A DNA stretch of 43,880 nt from Candidatus Galloscillospira excrementipullorum (GTDB lineage Bacteria > Bacillota > Clostridia > Oscillospirales > Feifaniaceae): positions 1-43,880 of the forward strand of contig DVNV01000053.1 in the NCBI GenBank assembly GCA_018714125.1, read 5' to 3'. Below the pieces are notes generated by a model. That model was not told the origin of the DNA. It worked only from the letters and a program-made list of their open reading frames with translations, and made no database searches. This document shows, piece by piece, positions 18,811 through 28,755 of the stretch; position 1 is the stretch's first letter, and every line of letters begins with the position of its first letter. The translations under genes were made by a program, and so were the position numbers.

Positions 18811-19743
18811 ATGAATCAAAAGCACAAAACCTCCATCGGAGGCCAGGCGCTTTACGAGGGCGTGATGATGCGCGGGCCCAAGAATTACGCCATTGCCCTG
18901 CGCCTGCCCGACGGAAGCATCGAAACCACCGTGCATCCGAACAAGAGCCTCAAGGACCGCGTCAGGATTTTGAAGCTTCCGGTCCTGCGGGGGATGGTGG
19001 GCCTGATAGAATCGCTGGTTCTTGGATATAAAACGCTGACCTATTCCTTTGAAAAGGCGGGCTTTGAGGAAGAGGAGCCCACCAAGTTTGAGCTGTGGCT
19101 GTCCAAGACATTCGGAAAGTCGGTGATGCAGATTGTCACCGTGTTTGCGGGCATATTGGGCGTTTTGCTGGCGCTCATGCTCTTTATGCTGCTGCCCTCC
19201 CTGGCAGTGAAGCTGATTTCAGGCTATCTGCCCGACTGGAGCTATACGCTGGCGGAGGGCGTGATTAAAATTGCGATTTTCCTGGCCTATGTTGCGCTGG
19301 TGTCGCACATGGAGGAAATCCGGCGCACCTTCGAATACCACGGTGCCGAGCACAAGACCATTTTCTGCTATGAAAACGGGCTGGATTTGACGGTGGAAAA
19401 CGTGCGCGGCATGTCGCGCTTTCATCCGCGCTGCGGCACCAGCTTTTTGCTCATCGCCATGATTGTGAGCATCCTCTTTTTCTCGCTGCCCATTGTCCCT
19501 TGGGACAATGTCCTGCTGCGCATGGCAACCAAGCTCGTGCTGCTGCCGGTGGTGGTTGGCGTGGCGTATGAATTCATCCATCTTGCCGGAAAGTATGACA
19601 ACATTTTCACCAGGGCGCTGTCTGCTCCGGGGCTGTGGCTGCAGAGGCTGACCACCAAGGAGCCAGACGATTCTCAAATGGAGGTGGCCATCGCCTCCAT
19701 GCTGCCTGTTTTGACGGGCAATCCGGAGGACGACAAGTGGTGA
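18811..19743 (+). CDS. DUF1385 / YqhQ-like membrane protein
   Basis: IGGQALYEGVMMRGPKNYAIALRLPDGSI; MEEIRRTFEYHGAEHKTIFCYENG; SRFHPRCGTSFLL. Confidence 0.92.
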   Translation: MNQKHKTSIGGQALYEGVMMRGPKNYAIALRLPDGSIETTVHPNKSLKDRVRILKLPVLRGMVGLIESLVLGYKTLTYSFEKAGFEEEEPTKFELWLSKTFGKSVMQIVTVFAGILGVLLALMLFMLLPSLAVKLISGYLPDWSYTLAEGVIKIAIFLAYVALVSHMEEIRRTFEYHGAEHKTIFCYENGLDLTVENVRGMSRFHPRCGTSFLLIAMIVSILFFSLPIVPWDNVLLRMATKLVLLPVVVGVAYEFIHLAGKYDNIFTRALSAPGLWLQRLTTKEPDDSQMEVAIASMLPVLTGNPEDDKW

Positions 19744-20615
19744 TTTCGCAGCTGCGGCAGCAGCTTGCCGACAAGCTCAGGCACATGGGCTGCGATGCGC
19801 CGGGGCTTGAGGCGCGCGAGCTGCTGTGTGCCGCGCTGGGCATCTCCCGCCGGCAGCTGACGCTGCTGCCTCACGACGCCCCTGTGGACGATGCGGCCTG
19901 CCGGCGTTTGTCTGACCTGCTCGGGCAGAGGGAGCAGGGAAAGCCCCTGCAGTATGTGCTCGGGGAGTGGGATTTTTACGGGAGGACTTTTTTTTGCAGC
20001 GAGCAGGCGCTCATCCCGCGCCCCGAAACCGAGCTGCTTGTTGAGCAGGCGCTGCCGGTGCTGCGCAGCAGGCCGGGAGCCAGGGTGCTCGACCTCGGCT
20101 GCGGGACGGGCTGCATCGGATTGACGCTGGCGCTCGAGTCCCCCTGCACGGTGACGCTGGCAGACCTGTCGGAGCAGGCGCTTGCGCTGGCGCGCCGCAA
20201 CGCCGAAAGGCTTTGTGCAAAAGCGGAGTTTCTCAGGCTCGACATGCTGGCGCCGCCCCCCGAAGGGTGGCAGTGGGAGCTTATTGTCTCCAACCCGCCC
20301 TATCTCACCGGGGCGGACATGCTGGCGCTGGAGCCGGCCGTGCGCTTTGAGCCCGCCATGGCGCTCTTCGGCGGGGAAGACGGCCTTGCCTTCTACCGCG
20401 CGCTGGCCGGGCTGTGGGTGCCGGCGCTGGCTCCCGGGGGAATGCTGCTGGTGGAGCACGGCATGGGCCAGGGAGCTGCGGTTGCCGCCCTCTTTTCGCA
20501 GGCCGGCCTCCAAGATGTGCGCCGCATGTACGACCGCGAGGGCCGCGACCGCATGGTCGCGGGCGTCAGGGCGCGGCGGGGCGGAGGCCGCAGCGAAACC
20601 GGGGCTGAAATTTGA
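19740..20615 (+). CDS. prmC: peptide chain release factor N5-glutamine methyltransferase
   Basis: QYVLGEWDFYGRTFFCSEQALIPRPETELLVEQAL; VLDLGCGTGCIGLTLA; SNPPYLTGADM; GTG start overlapping upstream TGA. Confidence 0.95.
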   Translation: MISQLRQQLADKLRHMGCDAPGLEARELLCAALGISRRQLTLLPHDAPVDDAACRRLSDLLGQREQGKPLQYVLGEWDFYGRTFFCSEQALIPRPETELLVEQALPVLRSRPGARVLDLGCGTGCIGLTLALESPCTVTLADLSEQALALARRNAERLCAKAEFLRLDMLAPPPEGWQWELIVSNPPYLTGADMLALEPAVRFEPAMALFGGEDGLAFYRALAGLWVPALAPGGMLLVEHGMGQGAAVAALFSQAGLQDVRRMYDREGRDRMVAGVRARRGGGRSETGAEI

Positions 20616-20623
20616 AAAAGCAC

Positions 20624-20652
20624 TTGCCGGATGGGTGCCGGCATGGTAAAAT
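20624..20652 (+). promoter_or_regulatory. recA promoter
   Basis: TTGCCG (20624-20629) - 17 nt - TAAAAT (20647-20652). Confidence 0.65.
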
Positions 20653-20656
20653 AAAA

Positions 20657-20668
20657 GAACAAACGTTT
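20657..20668 (+). promoter_or_regulatory. LexA (SOS) box of Gram-positive type
   Basis: GAACAAACGTTT fits GAAC-N4-GTTY, 4 nt downstream of the -10 of recA. Confidence 0.75.
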
Positions 20669-20717
20669 TAGAAAAGGTGCTCCTTTGAAAAAAAGGGCAC
20701 GCGTGGGAGGCAGGAGC

Positions 20718-21887
20718 ATGTCTGATCGCAAAGAGGCGCTTAAAAACGCGCTGGCGCAGATTGAAAAGCAGTTTGGCAAGGGTGCCGTGATGAAGCTCGG
20801 GGAGAACACGGCCATGAACGTGGAGGCCATCCCGACCGGCTCTTTGGCGCTTGACGCCGCACTGGGCATCGGCGGCATTCCGCGCGGCCGCGTGATTGAG
20901 ATTTACGGGCCCGAGTCCTCGGGCAAGACGACGCTGGCGCTGCACTGTGTGGCGCAGGCGCAGAAGGCGGGCGGAGAGGCGGCCTTTATCGACGTGGAAC
21001 ACGCGCTCGACCCGGTGTATGCCGCCCAGCTCGGCGTAGACGTGGCGTCGCTTTTGGTGGCCCAGCCCGACAGTGGAGAGCAGGCGCTGGAGATTGCCGA
21101 AACGCTGGTGCGCAGCGGCGCCATCGACATTGTGGTGGTCGACTCGGTGGCGGCCCTTGTCACCCGGGCCGAAATCGAAGGGGAGATGGGCGACACCCAT
21201 GTGGGCCTTCAGGCAAGGCTGATGTCGCAGGCCATGCGCAAGCTGGCGGGAGCAATGGCCAAGGCCAACTGTGCCGCCATTTTCATCAACCAGCTGCGTG
21301 AAAAGGTGGGCGTTGTCTACGGGAATCCCGAGGTCACGCCGGGCGGCCGCGCCCTGAAGTTTTACGCCTCGGTGCGCATTGACGTGCGCCGCATCGAGCA
21401 AATCAAGTCGGGCACCGAGGTTTTGGGCAACCGGACGCGCGCCAAGGTGGTCAAAAACAAGGTGGCGCCGCCCTTCCGTGAGGCCGAGTTTGACATTTTG
21501 TACGGGCAGGGTATTTCGCGCGAGGGCGAGCTCATCGACCTTGGCGTGAAAAACGACCTGATTGTCAAGAGCGGCTCCTGGTTTTCCTATGGGGAGCTGC
21601 GTCTGGGGCAGGGAAAAGAAAACTCGAGAGAATATCTCAAGGCCCACCCCGAGCTCATGGACGAGCTCGAGGCCAAAATCAGGGCCATTCTCATGAAAAA
21701 GCCCGAGGAGGGGCAGGCGCCGGCGGAGACGCCGCCCAAGGCTTCCGTATCGTCCGCGTCCCAGGCCGGCACGGGAAATGAGGCAGGGGCCGCCTTCGCC
21801 CCTGCGGCGCCGCGCGGCGCCGGGAAGGCTGAGGCCAGGGGCTCCGCCTCCAAGAAGCTCGACATTTCGGCGGAGGACTTTGAGTGA
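20718..21887 (+). CDS. recA: recombinase RecA
   Basis: [16 protein letters not shown] Walker [69 protein letters not shown]. Confidence 0.99.
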   Translation: MSDRKEALKNALAQIEKQFGKGAVMKLGENTAMNVEAIPTGSLALDAALGIGGIPRGRVIEIYGPESSGKTTLALHCVAQAQKAGGEAAFIDVEHALDPVYAAQLGVDVASLLVAQPDSGEQALEIAETLVRSGAIDIVVVDSVAALVTRAEIEGEMGDTHVGLQARLMSQAMRKLAGAMAKANCAAIFINQLREKVGVVYGNPEVTPGGRALKFYASVRIDVRRIEQIKSGTEVLGNRTRAKVVKNKVAPPFREAEFDILYGQGISREGELIDLGVKNDLIVKSGSWFSYGELRLGQGKENSREYLKAHPELMDELEAKIRAILMKKPEEGQAPAETPPKASVSSASQAGTGNEAGAAFAPAAPRGAGKAEARGSASKKLDISAEDFE

Positions 21888-22507
21888 GCGGGCACATTAC
21901 CAAGCTGACATATCTTCGAAACGGAGGCCTGCGCGTCTTTGTAGACGGGCAGGCGCTCTGCGTCATTGACGCGGCGGACTGGGGCGCGTTCGGCCTGTCC
22001 AAGGGAGACGCGCTGTCCGGGGAGAGCGGTGAGGCGCTGCAGCAGTGTGCCCAGAGGTTTGAGGCGCGCAAGCGGGCGGCGGCAAGCCTTGCCTGCCAGG
22101 CCTATTCGGCCAAAGGGCTGGAGCGGCGCCTGCGCCAGAAGGGCACGCCCGCGCAGGCGGCGCAGGAGGCGGTGGAGCACTATCGCAGCCTGGGATATCT
22201 GGAAGACGGGGTTTTTGCGCAGAATCTGGCGCAAAGGCTGCATGAGACCAAAAATTATGCAAAACGGCGCATTGCGCAGGAGCTGCGCGCCAAGGGCGTG
22301 GAGCAGCAGACGGTGCAGGAGGTGCTGGAAACGCTGCCGCCCGACGAGGCGGCACTGCGGCGCAGCCTTGAAAAAAAGTACAGGACGGTTGACTGGAGCG
22401 ACGCGGTGCAGAGGCGCCGTGCCGTGCGCGCCCTGCTGCGCGACGGCTTTGCCTGGGAGCAGATTGCCGCCGTGGTGGGGCATGTGCAGGAGGAGGAATG
22501 GGAATGA
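21884..22507 (+). CDS. recX: RecX-family regulatory protein
   Basis: Overlaps the recA stop (GTGA); [67 protein letters not shown] is the RecX helical repeat pattern. Confidence 0.92.
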   Translation: MSGHITKLTYLRNGGLRVFVDGQALCVIDAADWGAFGLSKGDALSGESGEALQQCAQRFEARKRAAASLACQAYSAKGLERRLRQKGTPAQAAQEAVEHYRSLGYLEDGVFAQNLAQRLHETKNYAKRRIAQELRAKGVEQQTVQEVLETLPPDEAALRRSLEKKYRTVDWSDAVQRRRAVRALLRDGFAWEQIAAVVGHVQEEEWE

Positions 22508-23829
22508 GCATCAAAGTGGCCATGATTTCGCTGGGATGCCCCAAAAATCAGGTGGAGGCCGAGCATATGCTGGCCCTGCTGGCCGACGCGGGCTGTGAGC
22601 TGGTGGGCGACGCCTCCGAAGCGCAGGTGGCGGTCGTCAACACCTGTGGATTCATCGACTCGGCCAAGCAGGAGGCCATTGACAGTATTTTGGAAATGGC
22701 GGCTCTCAAGCAGCAGGGGCTTTGCGGCATTGTCGTCACCGGCTGCCTGGCAGAGCGGTATCGCCAGCAAATCCGTCAGCAGATGCCGGAGGTCGACGTT
22801 GTGCTGGGCGGCGGCAGCGTGGGCGACATTGTCGAGGCCGTGCAGCAGGCGGCACAGGGGAAAAGCTTTGAGCGGTATGCCGACATCGAGAAGGCGCCGC
22901 TCGGCGGAGACCGGCTGCTTACCACTCCTTTTTACACCGCCTACCTCAAGCTGGGAGACGGCTGCGACAACTTTTGCACCTACTGCGCCATCCCGCTCAT
23001 TCGGGGACGGCTGCGCAGCCGTCCCCTGGAGGAGCTGGTGCAGGAGGCGCAGGCGCTGGCCCAAAGCGGCGTGCGCGAGCTTGTGCTGGTGGCGCAGGAC
23101 ACCACGCGCTACGGGGAAGACCTCTATGGGGAAAACCGGTTTTGCGATTTGCTGCGTGAGCTTGAGCGGGTGGAGGGCATCGTCTGGATTCGCATTCTCT
23201 ATGCCTATCCCGACCGCATCAGCGACGAGCTGCTCGAGCTCATGGCCAAAAGCGAGAAAATCCTGCCCTACATTGACCTGCCCCTGCAGCATGCAAACGA
23301 CACTATTTTGAGTGCCATGAACCGCAGGGGCAGCCGGGCGGACATTGAGGCGGTGCTTGCAAAAATCCGCAAAACGCTGCCGCACGCATGCGTCCGCACC
23401 ACCTTTATCTGCGGGTTTCCCGGGGAGACGCCTGAGCAGTTTGAGCAGCTTTGCGATTTTGTGGCGCAGCAGAGGTTTGAACGCATGGGCTGCTTTGCCT
23501 ACTCGGCCGAGGAGGGCACGCCGGCGGCCGATTTTCCCAATCAGGTTGACGAGGCCGAAAAGCAGCGCCGCACCGAGCTGCTCATGACGCTGCAAAACAC
23601 CATCTCCACGCAGCTCAACCAGGAGATGGTGGGCAAAACGCTGCCTGTTTTGGTGGAGGAGTATGACGAGGAGCTGGGACGCTATGCCGGGCGAAGCTAC
23701 CGGGACGCGCCCGAGGTCGACGGAAGGGTGTACTTCACCAGCGAGCAGACGCACGAGGAGGGCTGCTTTGTCGACGTGACCGTGACGGCGGCGGACGACT
23801 ACGACCTCTACGGGAAAGCGGCGGAATAA
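22504..23829 (+). CDS. rimO: ribosomal protein S12 methylthiotransferase
   Basis: SLGCPKNQVEAEHML; NTCGFIDSAKQEAIDSILEMA; DGCDNFCTYCAIPLIRGRLRSRP radical-SAM CxxxCxxC; start at 22504 overlaps recX stop (ATGA). Confidence 0.96.
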   Translation: MSIKVAMISLGCPKNQVEAEHMLALLADAGCELVGDASEAQVAVVNTCGFIDSAKQEAIDSILEMAALKQQGLCGIVVTGCLAERYRQQIRQQMPEVDVVLGGGSVGDIVEAVQQAAQGKSFERYADIEKAPLGGDRLLTTPFYTAYLKLGDGCDNFCTYCAIPLIRGRLRSRPLEELVQEAQALAQSGVRELVLVAQDTTRYGEDLYGENRFCDLLRELERVEGIVWIRILYAYPDRISDELLELMAKSEKILPYIDLPLQHANDTILSAMNRRGSRADIEAVLAKIRKTLPHACVRTTFICGFPGETPEQFEQLCDFVAQQRFERMGCFAYSAEEGTPAADFPNQVDEAEKQRRTELLMTLQNTISTQLNQEMVGKTLPVLVEEYDEELGRYAGRSYRDAPEVDGRVYFTSEQTHEEGCFVDVTVTAADDYDLYGKAAE

Positions 23830-23905
23830 AAAGTCGCCGTGTGCCCGGCGGGGGCATCTTCCATGTTGCATTTTTTCAAAAAACCGGGTTTTGGGAAAAA
23901 GAGAA

Positions 23906-23950
23906 AAAAGAAGGCAGCCGGCCGCATACTGCGGCCGGCTGCCTTCTTTT
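23906..23950. terminator. bidirectional intrinsic terminator
   Basis: Perfect 21-bp stem AAAAGAAGGCAGCCGGCCGCA/TGCGGCCGGCTGCCTTCTTTT, 3-nt loop, between convergent rimO and the C_GCAxxG_C_C gene. Confidence 0.9.
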
Positions 23951-23988
23951 GGGGCTTTTGCGCCGGCGTAAAAGGGGAAAGGCGGTTG

Positions 23989-24423
23989 TTACAGCGTGTC
24001 CAGAAACCGGATGCAGAGCTCCATCACCGGGATGCAGACGGTTTCGCGCAGATTGTTCTGTGCAAAGAGGGCGCCCCCCTCTGGCGTGGAGGGGTCAAGC
24101 CCCAGCAGCTCATGACAATTCGTGCAGCCGTACTGCGCTTCCAGGCGCTCGGTCAGCTCCCGCAGGGCGCGGGAGGACTCCTTTTTCGCGTCGCGGTTTT
24201 GGGGAAAGCCTCTGCCCAGCTTGAGGCCGATCACCAGTGCGGCGCCCGACAGGCAGCCGCATACGCGGCCCTTTGCCATACCGCCGGCAAGCGGCAGCGC
24301 AATGGCGCTTGCCAGCTCTTCATCCAGCCCGAGCTCTGCGGCATAGGGCATCAAAACACTCTGCCCGCAGGAATAGCCTGCGCGGCGCAGGGAGAGGGAA
24401 CGCTCGAGATGCTCGCTTGACAT
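23989..24423 (-). CDS. C_GCAxxG_C_C family protein
   Basis: AGYSCGQSVLMPYAAELGL...GGMAKGRVCGCLSGAALVIGLKLG...YGCTNCHELLGLD: conserved Cys/Gly pattern of the family. Confidence 0.85.
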   Translation of the reverse strand: MSSEHLERSLSLRRAGYSCGQSVLMPYAAELGLDEELASAIALPLAGGMAKGRVCGCLSGAALVIGLKLGRGFPQNRDAKKESSRALRELTERLEAQYGCTNCHELLGLDPSTPEGGALFAQNNLRETVCIPVMELCIRFLDTL

Positions 24424-24426
24424 AGT

Positions 24427-25695
24427 CTATTCCTCCTTAAGCAGTTTTTCGATGCCGGCAAGTTTGACGCAGACGCACAAAAGGTCAATGGCGGTGCGCA
24501 GCTCGTCTTGCGGCGGATAGGTGGGTGCGATGCGGATGTTGGCGTCGTTGGGGTCGGTTTTGTAGGGGAAGGTGGCGCCTGCCCCCGTCAGCGTGACGCC
24601 GGCGCGCTTGGCGAGCTCCACCGTGGCCCTGGCGCAGCCGGGCAGCGTGTCCAGCGAGACAAAGTACCCGCCCTTCGGGCTTGTCCAGGAGGCCAGCCCG
24701 GTGCCGCCAAGCTCGCGCTCAAGGGTGGAGAGCACCAGCTCAAAGCGCGGCCGCAGCAGGGCGGCCTGGCGTTCCATGTGGTCCCGCACGGCCTGCGGCG
24801 TGGGCAGGACCGAGAGCAGGCGAAGCTGGTTGATTTTGTCTGAGCCGATGGTCTGGATGGAGATGTGGCGCAATGCCTCGGCGCGGTTTTGGGGGCTCAT
24901 GGCCATCATGGAGACGCCGCCGCCGGGGAAGGAGACCTTGGAGGTGGAAAAGAAGTAAAAGACGCGATCCAGCGTGCCCGCCTTTTCGCAGGCTTCAAAG
25001 ATGTCCTTTAAGGGCACGGGCTCGTAGAGATGGTGAATGCCGTAGGCATTGTCCCACATGATGCAGAAATCCGGTGCTGCGGTTTTCATGGCGGCAAGGC
25101 GCTCCACCGTCTCGTCGCTGTAGCAGATGCCCTGCGGATTGGAGTAGAGCGGCACGCACCAGATGCCCTTGATGGAGGCATCCTGCGCCACAAGCTCCTC
25201 CACGACATCCATGTCGGGCCCCTGCGGCGTCATGGGCACCGTGATCAGCTCAAAGCCCAGCTCCTGCGTGACGGCAAAATGACGGTCGTAGCCCGGCGCG
25301 GGACAGAGGAATTTCCTGTCCTTTTGCTCCACCCAGGGGCGTTGCCCTGCCTTGCCGAAGAGCAGCATGCGGCACAGCGTATCGTACATCAGATTGAGGC
25401 TGGAGTTTCCTCCGATCAGGATATATTCCTTTGGAATGCCCAGCAGCTCCGAAAAGAGGGCCGCCGTTTCGGGGAGGTCTTCGGGCGTGCTGTAGTTGCG
25501 CGCGTCCAGCCCGCCCTGCGAAATGTAGGAGGCCGGGGCCTGCAGGAAGGCGTTTGACAGGTCGAGCTGCTCAGGAGACGGCTTGCCGCGCGCCATGTTG
25601 AGGGAAAGACCCCTGGCGCAATAGTCGTCATAGGTGCGGCGCAGCAGCTGATGCTGCGCCAGGAGCTGCTCTTTGGACAGCGTGAGAACATTCAT
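24427..25695 (-). CDS. PLP-dependent class I/II aminotransferase (aspartate aminotransferase type Ic/MocR-like)
   Basis: LSLNMARGKPSPEQLDLSN; PLYSNPQGICYSDETVERLA; FFSTSKVSFPGGGVSMMA PLP-lysine region; ANIRIAPTYPPQDEL. Confidence 0.88.
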   Translation of the reverse strand: MNVLTLSKEQLLAQHQLLRRTYDDYCARGLSLNMARGKPSPEQLDLSNAFLQAPASYISQGGLDARNYSTPEDLPETAALFSELLGIPKEYILIGGNSSLNLMYDTLCRMLLFGKAGQRPWVEQKDRKFLCPAPGYDRHFAVTQELGFELITVPMTPQGPDMDVVEELVAQDASIKGIWCVPLYSNPQGICYSDETVERLAAMKTAAPDFCIMWDNAYGIHHLYEPVPLKDIFEACEKAGTLDRVFYFFSTSKVSFPGGGVSMMAMSPQNRAEALRHISIQTIGSDKINQLRLLSVLPTPQAVRDHMERQAALLRPRFELVLSTLERELGGTGLASWTSPKGGYFVSLDTLPGCARATVELAKRAGVTLTGAGATFPYKTDPNDANIRIAPTYPPQDELRTAIDLLCVCVKLAGIEKLLKEE

Positions 25696-25825
25696 AACTG
25701 CATACCTCCAGACAATGGGCAAAAACCCGGGCTGATTTTTCACAGTATAGCGTCAAGCGCGCCAAAAAGCAAGAGCAAGTGCGTAAAACGTCGCAGGGAT
25801 ATGGGAGGGAACCGCCATCTTTCTA

Positions 25826-25854
25826 TTGTAATTTTTGCCTCTTTCCGATATAAT
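25826..25854 (+). promoter_or_regulatory. sigma-A promoter for pgsA/cysS
   Basis: TTGTAA - 17 nt - TATAAT. Confidence 0.7.
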
Positions 25855-25913
25855 GAAAAAAATATTACAGAGCAGGAAAGGGGCCAACCCGCCTGCGGAA
25901 AGAGCGACATTCC

Positions 25914-26453
25914 ATGAATCTTGCGAATAAAATCACGGTGGCGCGCATGCTGCTCATCCCTCTTTTTTTGGTGCTGCTGCTGCACGTCCCAGCCCCGGCG
26001 GGGCCCTTGTGGGCACTCGTGCTCTATATCTTGGCCTCCAGCACCGATAAACTGGACGGATGGGTGGCGCGCAAATACAATCTTGTGACCACCTTTGGAA
26101 AATTTTTAGACCCTCTGGCGGATAAGCTGCTGGTGCTCTCTGCACTCATCTGCCTGACCTGGTATGGGCGATGTAGCCCCTACATCAGCATCCTGGTGCT
26201 GATGCGGGAGCTGGTGGTCACGTCGTTTCGTATCGTGGCCATGGGCAACGGCCTGGAGCTTGCGGCCGACGGATGGGGCAAGGCCAAGACCTTTGTGCAG
26301 AATGTGGCGGTCTACCTGACGCTGCTTGGCATGGTGTGGCAGCCGGCCGAGCTGCCGGGCGCCGTGCTGCTGTGGGCCTCGGCGGTCCTGACCCTTTACT
26401 CGGGATACCGGTATCTCTCAAACAACTGGCAGTGCATCGGACACAATTGGTGA
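25914..26453 (+). CDS. pgsA: CDP-diacylglycerol--glycerol-3-phosphate 3-phosphatidyltransferase
   Basis: MNLANKITVARMLLIPLFLV; STDKLDGWVARKYNLVTTFGKFLDPLADKLL, a CDP-alcohol phosphotransferase motif (the first Asp position reads S-T-D). Confidence 0.94.
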   Translation: MNLANKITVARMLLIPLFLVLLLHVPAPAGPLWALVLYILASSTDKLDGWVARKYNLVTTFGKFLDPLADKLLVLSALICLTWYGRCSPYISILVLMRELVVTSFRIVAMGNGLELAADGWGKAKTFVQNVAVYLTLLGMVWQPAELPGAVLLWASAVLTLYSGYRYLSNNWQCIGHNW

Positions 26454-26480
26454 CAATTTATGGAAAGAGAGGAACATTCC

Positions 26481-27881
26481 ATGAAACTGTATAACGACTT
26501 GACCCGCCAAAAAGAGGAATTTGTCCCCTTAAAGCAGGGCGAAGTTTCCATTTATTCCTGCGGCCCGACCGTTTACAACTATTTTCACATCGGGAATGCG
26601 CGCCCCTTTATCGTGTTTGACTGTTTGCGCCGCTATCTGGCCTACCGGGGCTATAAGGTGAAGTTTGTGCAGAACTTTACCGATGTGGACGACAAGATTA
26701 TCAAAAAAGCCAATGAAGAGGGCGTGACCAGCGAGCAGGTGGCGCAGAGATATATCGACGAATATTTTGTCGACGCGGGCGGGCTTGGCGTCATGCCGGC
26801 CGACGTGCACCCCAAGGCCACCGAGACCATGGACGAAATCATCGACATGGTCAAGACGCTGGTGGAAAAGGGCTATGCCTACGAGTCCAACGGCGACGTC
26901 TATTTCCGCACGCTTCGGTTCAAGGACTACGGAAAGCTGTCGCACCAGCCCATTGAGGAGCTGCAGGCCGGCGCGCGCATCGACGTGTCGGAGCACAAGG
27001 AAAACGCGCTGGACTTTGCGCTGTGGAAGGCCAGCAAGCCGGGGGAGCCGGCCTGGGATTCCCCCTGGGGGCCGGGACGTCCGGGCTGGCACATCGAGTG
27101 CTCGGCCATGGCCAAAAAGCACCTTGGAAACACCATTGACATCCACTGCGGCGGGCAGGACCTCACCTTCCCGCACCACGAAAACGAGATTGCGCAGTCG
27201 GAGGCGGCAAACGGGTGTGAGTTTGCCCACTACTGGGTGCACAACGGCTACATCAATGTCGACAATCAGAAGATGAGCAAGTCTCTGGGCAACTTTTTCA
27301 CGGTGCGCGACGTGGCGCAGGCCTATGGCTATGAGGTCATCCGCTTTTTCATGCTCTCGTCGCACTACCGCAGCCAGATCAACTACTCCACCGAGACGCT
27401 TGAGCAGGCCAAGGCGGCGCTGGAGCGCCTGTATAACTGCAAGAACAACCTGCAGTTTTTGTGCGAGAAGGGGGCTGCCGGCGAGATGACGGAGGCGGAG
27501 CAGGTGGCTGCCGGCAACTTTGCCAAGCACAAGCAGGCCTTCCTGGACGCCATGGACGACGACCTCAACACGGCGGACGCCATTTCGGCCATCTTCGAGC
27601 TGGTGCGGGAAATCAATACCGTGACTGGCGAGCAGGAGGCGCCGACGCAGGCCTTTGCCAGGGCGGCGCTGGACATCTTTGAGGAGCTTTGCTCGGTGCT
27701 TGGCATCTGCCAGGGCAAGACGGAGCAGCTGGACGACGAGGTCGAGGCGCTCATTGAGCAGAGACAGGCGGCGCGCAAGGCAAAGGACTTCAAAACGGCC
27801 GACGCCATTCGCGATAAGCTGCACGACATGGGCATCGTGCTGGAAGACACGCCTCAGGGCGTCAAGTGGAGAAGGGCATAG
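26481..27881 (+). CDS. cysS: cysteinyl-tRNA synthetase
   Basis: [23 protein letters not shown] (HIGH variant), [51 protein letters not shown]. Confidence 0.98.
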   Translation: MKLYNDLTRQKEEFVPLKQGEVSIYSCGPTVYNYFHIGNARPFIVFDCLRRYLAYRGYKVKFVQNFTDVDDKIIKKANEEGVTSEQVAQRYIDEYFVDAGGLGVMPADVHPKATETMDEIIDMVKTLVEKGYAYESNGDVYFRTLRFKDYGKLSHQPIEELQAGARIDVSEHKENALDFALWKASKPGEPAWDSPWGPGRPGWHIECSAMAKKHLGNTIDIHCGGQDLTFPHHENEIAQSEAANGCEFAHYWVHNGYINVDNQKMSKSLGNFFTVRDVAQAYGYEVIRFFMLSSHYRSQINYSTETLEQAKAALERLYNCKNNLQFLCEKGAAGEMTEAEQVAAGNFAKHKQAFLDAMDDDLNTADAISAIFELVREINTVTGEQEAPTQAFARAALDIFEELCSVLGICQGKTEQLDDEVEALIEQRQAARKAKDFKTADAIRDKLHDMGIVLEDTPQGVKWRRA

Positions 27882-27933
27882 GCCGGCTGCGGCGGCCGCT
27901 CTCAAAGAAGACAGATACGGAAAGGCGCAAGCG

Positions 27934-28356
27934 ATGTATTTTGACCGTCTGCCGATGCCGGCAGAGCAAATCAACCCGGCGGCCCTGGCCTATCTGGGGG
28001 ATGCCGTGTTTGAACTTATGACAAGGGAATACCTGCTGCACGAGATGCAAAGCCAGAGCGGCAAGCTGCACCGCAGGGCCAAGCGGCTGTGCAGTGCCGT
28101 GGGGCAGGCAAAAGCGGTGCGGGAGGTGCTGCCCATGCTTGACGAGCGGGAGATGCACCACTTCAAGAGAGGGAGGAATGCCTCTCTCTCGGTGACAAAA
28201 AAGACCAATCCCGGCGTCCACAGCGCCGCTTCGGGGCTGGAGACGCTGATGGGCGCTCTCTATCTGGAGGGGCGGCAGGACAGGCTGCGGCAGCTCTTTG
28301 ACGTGTGCCTGAGGGCCTGCCTGTCGGAGCAGGAGGAGGAAAGGGCCGGAGGATGA
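27934..28356 (+). CDS. mrnC: Mini-ribonuclease III
   Basis: NPAALAYLGDAVFELMTREYLL; RGRNASLSVTKKTNPGVHSAASGLETLMGALYLEG; located after cysS as in many Firmicutes. Confidence 0.94.
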   Translation: MYFDRLPMPAEQINPAALAYLGDAVFELMTREYLLHEMQSQSGKLHRRAKRLCSAVGQAKAVREVLPMLDEREMHHFKRGRNASLSVTKKTNPGVHSAASGLETLMGALYLEGRQDRLRQLFDVCLRACLSEQEEERAGG

Positions 28357-28500
28357 AGGCCCGCTTCTCGGGAAAACGGGAGGAGGCCCCCTTTTGCGAA
28401 AGCTCTTTTCCTGCGGCAGGGCGCAGCGCCTCGGTGGGGAAGGTGTCCCCTCTTGCGGCCTTCCCGGCGTCCGGCACGGCAAAGAAGACAAAAAATGAAG

Positions 28501-28544
28501 AAAAGAACCGAACCGGGGCATGTGCCACGGTTCGGTTCTTTTTG
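28501..28544. terminator. bidirectional intrinsic terminator
   Basis: AAAAGAACCGAACCG (28501-28515)/CGGTTCGGTTCTTTT (28528-28542) with flanking A/T runs, between mrnC and the convergent small ORF. Confidence 0.88.
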
Positions 28545-28577
28545 AGAGAAGATGTGCGGGGGAAAGGGATTAACAGG

Positions 28578-28706
28578 TTATCGGCAAGAGGAATTGCCGC
28601 GACCGCCCTTGGAATTTTGCTGGTTTTCGGTATTCTGCGGATGGGTCTGGGGTTCTTCCTGCTGATTTTGCTTGTTCTGCTTGTGCTTGTTCTTCGGATC
28701 GGACAT
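28578..28706 (-). CDS. putative 42-aa hydrophilic small protein, possible forespore/SASP-like product
   Basis: Minus strand ATG at 28706, product MSDPKNKHKQNKQNQQEEPQTHPQNTENQQNSKGGRGNSSCR, TAA at 28578; strong SD GGAGGTGAGCAAACATG; sigma-G-like promoter upstream. Not in the supplied ORF track (below its size limit). Confidence 0.65.
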   Translation of the reverse strand: MSDPKNKHKQNKQNQQEEPQTHPQNTENQQNSKGGRGNSSCR

Positions 28707-28755
28707 GTTTGCTCACCTCCGTCAACGCGTTGTGTACGGCAAAGCCGCCTGGCAA

